Shown: positions 4,723 through 6,165 of the stretch, one piece after another
How the letters are laid out: each line of letters opens with the position of its first letter
Numbering within the stretch: the first letter of the stretch is position 1
The notes under the pieces: generated by a model
Told to the model about the DNA's origin: nothing
Databases searched by the model: none
What the model saw: the letters and a program-made list of their open reading frames with translations, nothing else
Position numbers and translations under genes: made by a program
Origin: Armatimonadota bacterium
Lineage (GTDB): Bacteria > Armatimonadota > Zipacnadia > Zipacnadales > UBA11051
Direction of reading: 5' to 3'
DNA: 6,165 nucleotides
NCBI GenBank assembly: GCA_003542955.1
Contig: DPJP01000071.1
Span: forward strand, 10,200-16,364

Positions 4723-6165
4723 TCAGCTTTCCAGCGCGTTCTCGACGGCTTCGGCAATGTCCCCGACGCCAAAGGGCTTGCGCAGCAGGCCCGCAAGATG
4801 AGGCGTCATCTGCTCGACCAGCGTGGGGTCGGCGTCGCCGCTCACCATCCCGATGATCCCGAGCTCAGGGGCCGTCTCGCGGAGTTGCTCGACCAGGTTC
4901 GGCGCACCCGGCGAGGTCAGTTCCAGGTCGACGACGGCGACACCCAGTTCGCCTCCGTGCGAGCCGATCAGTTCGAGTGCGGCCTGCTCATCCAGCGCCC
5001 GCATGCAGGTATGCCCGAGGTGTTCGAGGATGTCACACGCCAGCCGCGCAACGGCCGGCTCATCGTCAACCACCAGTATGCCGCCGGGGCGTGGCCCGTG
5101 GCGCAACTGCTCGCTGCCGGGGCCGGGTTCCGTATCATCGCGGGTCCTGCCGTTCTGGCCGGATGCATCGCTCTCAGCGCCCGCGTCTGCCGCAACGGGG
5201 AGATAGACCTCGAACGCGGTTCCCTCGGCGGGCACGCTTGTGAAGCCGATGTAGCCGCCATGGGCCTCGACGATACCGTGCGCGGCGGCCAGCCCGAGCC
5301 CGCTGTGGCTCGCCAGCCCCTTCGTCGTATAGAAGGGCTCGAACAGGTGGGGCGCGGCCGTCGCGTCGATGCCGGTACCCGTATCGGCCACCACAAGCAG
5401 CACGTACTCCCCGGGCGGGACGGTGACATCGCCCACGGAATGCTCCTGCGTCAGCGACTGGTTCTGAGCCATAACGCTGATCGTGCCGGATTCGGGGATC
5501 GCTTCCGCCGCGTTGATTCCGAGGTTGACCAGCACCTGCTCGATCTGGCGCCGGTCGGCCTCGACTGCCCGCAGGTCATCGTCGATCGAGACAATGACCT
5601 GGGTGCGCTTGGCGATGGTCTGCTGGAGGATGGCGCAGGCGTCCTCGACGACCGGCGAGAGATCGAGGATGCGTCGCTGTGGCTCCTCGCGGCGGCTGAA
5701 CTCGAGCAATCGGCGAACAAGCTCGGCGCCGCGCTCGCCGACATCGATCATCTGCTGGAGATCGTTGCGCGCCTCGGCGGGCGTGGCCTCGTCAGTCAGC
5801 ATCAGCCTGGCGCGTCCGAGTACGGCCTGCAGGATGTTGTTGAACTCGTGCGCCACGCCCGCGGCGAGCGCGCCGACGGCTTCAATGCGCTGCCTGCGGC
5901 TCAGGTGCTGTTGCGAGCGCTTCCGCTCGGTGACATCGAGCATCAGGCCCACGACTCCGGCAACGTTGCCGGCGCCGTCGGCGAATGCGGCCTGGCTGAA
6001 GAGGAAGTCGCGCCGCCCGCCGTCGGCAACCCGGGCTTCTGCCTCATAGAGCTGGATGCCGCCCGACTCCTGCAGTCGGGCGTCATACTCGATGTAGAGG
6101 CGAGCGAGGTCGGCCGGGATATGCGGCTCAAGCTCGGCGATGCTCCTGCCGATGATCGCCTCCTT
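4723..6165 (-). CDS. PAS-containing hybrid sensor histidine kinase with C-terminal receiver (5' end outside window)
   Basis: The frame stays open to the window edge, giving 480 residues; the true start lies beyond base 6165. An internal GTG at 5952 is not the start, because the preceding codons encode the C-terminal half of a PAS domain (residues 1-80, ending GVVGLMLDVTERKR). HisKA follows, with the phospho-acceptor His106 in GVAHEFNNIL. The ATPase domain has the N-box LVNLGINAAEAI (Asn218), G1 box VADTGTGID (Asp261), F-box LFEPFYTTK (274-282) and G2 box SGLGLAAAHG. An acidic, Gly-rich linker (about 326-361) leads to a receiver with Asp367/Asp368, probable phospho-acceptor Asp413 (VVDLELTSPG), Ser442 and Lys463 (RKPF), all key positions present. 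It is a cytoplasmic-looking fragment; any sensing or membrane part is upstream. There is no DNA-binding domain, so the receiver passes phosphate onward or modulates the kinase. The stimulus and partner are unknown. It lies 145 bases upstream of the liv operon on the same strand. Confidence 0.94.
   Translation of the reverse strand, partial: KEAIIGRSIAELEPHIPADLARLYIEYDARLQESGGIQLYEAEARVADGGRRDFLFSQAAFADGAGNVAGVVGLMLDVTERKRSQQHLSRRQRIEAVGALAAGVAHEFNNILQAVLGRARLMLTDEATPAEARNDLQQMIDVGERGAELVRRLLEFSRREEPQRRILDLSPVVEDACAILQQTIAKRTQVIVSIDDDLRAVEADRRQIEQVLVNLGINAAEAIPESGTISVMAQNQSLTQEHSVGDVTVPPGEYVLLVVADTGTGIDATAAPHLFEPFYTTKGLASHSGLGLAAAHGIVEAHGGYIGFTSVPAEGTAFEVYLPVAADAGAESDASGQNGRTRDDTEPGPGSEQLRHGPRPGGILVVDDEPAVARLACDILEHLGHTCMRALDEQAALELIGSHGGELGVAVVDLELTSPGAPNLVEQLRETAPELGIIGMVSGDADPTLVEQMTPHLAGLLRKPFGVGDIAEAVENALES

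Noticed and set aside
4578..4796. N-terminal extension of the binding protein from upstream in-frame starts (4796 or ATG at 4646)
   Set aside because: The extension would overlap the kinase end or begin in the leader hairpin, lacks a ribosome binding site, and would bury the lipoprotein signal peptide. The ATG at 4577 has both an ideal ribosome binding site and the signal.
4723..5952. Kinase starting at the GTG at 5952
   Set aside because: The upstream codons up to the window edge continue in frame and encode a recognisable PAS half, so the gene starts outside the window.

Overview
The window is bacterial, GC-rich (clearly above 60% by eye) and coded entirely on the minus strand, so transcription runs from right to left. 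It holds a nearly complete Liv-type (hydrophobic amino acid transporter, HAAT family) ABC importer operon, preceded by the 3' part of a hybrid sensor histidine kinase gene. No RNA genes, mobile elements, CRISPR arrays or phage features are visible. There is no gene-free stretch over 300 bases. The phylum cannot be fixed from this sequence. The substrate-binding protein is a lipoprotein and the leader has a bacterial sigma70-like -10 box, so the host is a bacterium, but there is no taxonomic marker gene.

Layout, in transcription order. (1) 6165-4723: hybrid histidine kinase, 5' end outside the window; half a PAS domain, HisKA with phospho-acceptor His, HATPase and a C-terminal receiver. (2) 4722-4578: 145-bp intergenic region with a perfect TATAAT -10 box, a plausible -35, a perfect 9-bp inverted repeat just downstream of the predicted transcription start, and a strong ribosome binding site. 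(3) 4577-3348: lipoprotein substrate-binding protein (LivJ/LivK type). (4) 3347-3258: 90-bp gap with a strong GC-rich hairpin without a T-tract. (5) 3257-2373: permease LivH. (6) 2373-1387: permease LivM, overlapping livH by one base. (7) 1382-606: ATPase LivG. (8) 604-1: ATPase LivF, lacking about its last 35 codons because the window ends.

Together, the binding protein captures the ligand outside the membrane and delivers it to a LivH-LivM channel powered by a LivG-LivF ATPase heterodimer. The tight coupling livH-livM-livG-livF (overlap, 4 bp, 1 bp) indicates one transcript and translational coupling, while the binding protein is set apart by its own strong leader and a downstream hairpin that could give it higher expression. 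The kinase may or may not regulate the operon; the sequence gives only adjacency.

This is mostly ordinary content and I see no new biological system. Points worth checking are the leader dyad, the post-binding-protein hairpin followed by a livH start without a Shine-Dalgarno, a binding protein whose ligand may not be a branched-chain amino acid, and two motif departures in LivF and LivG that would fall in the same composite ATP site.
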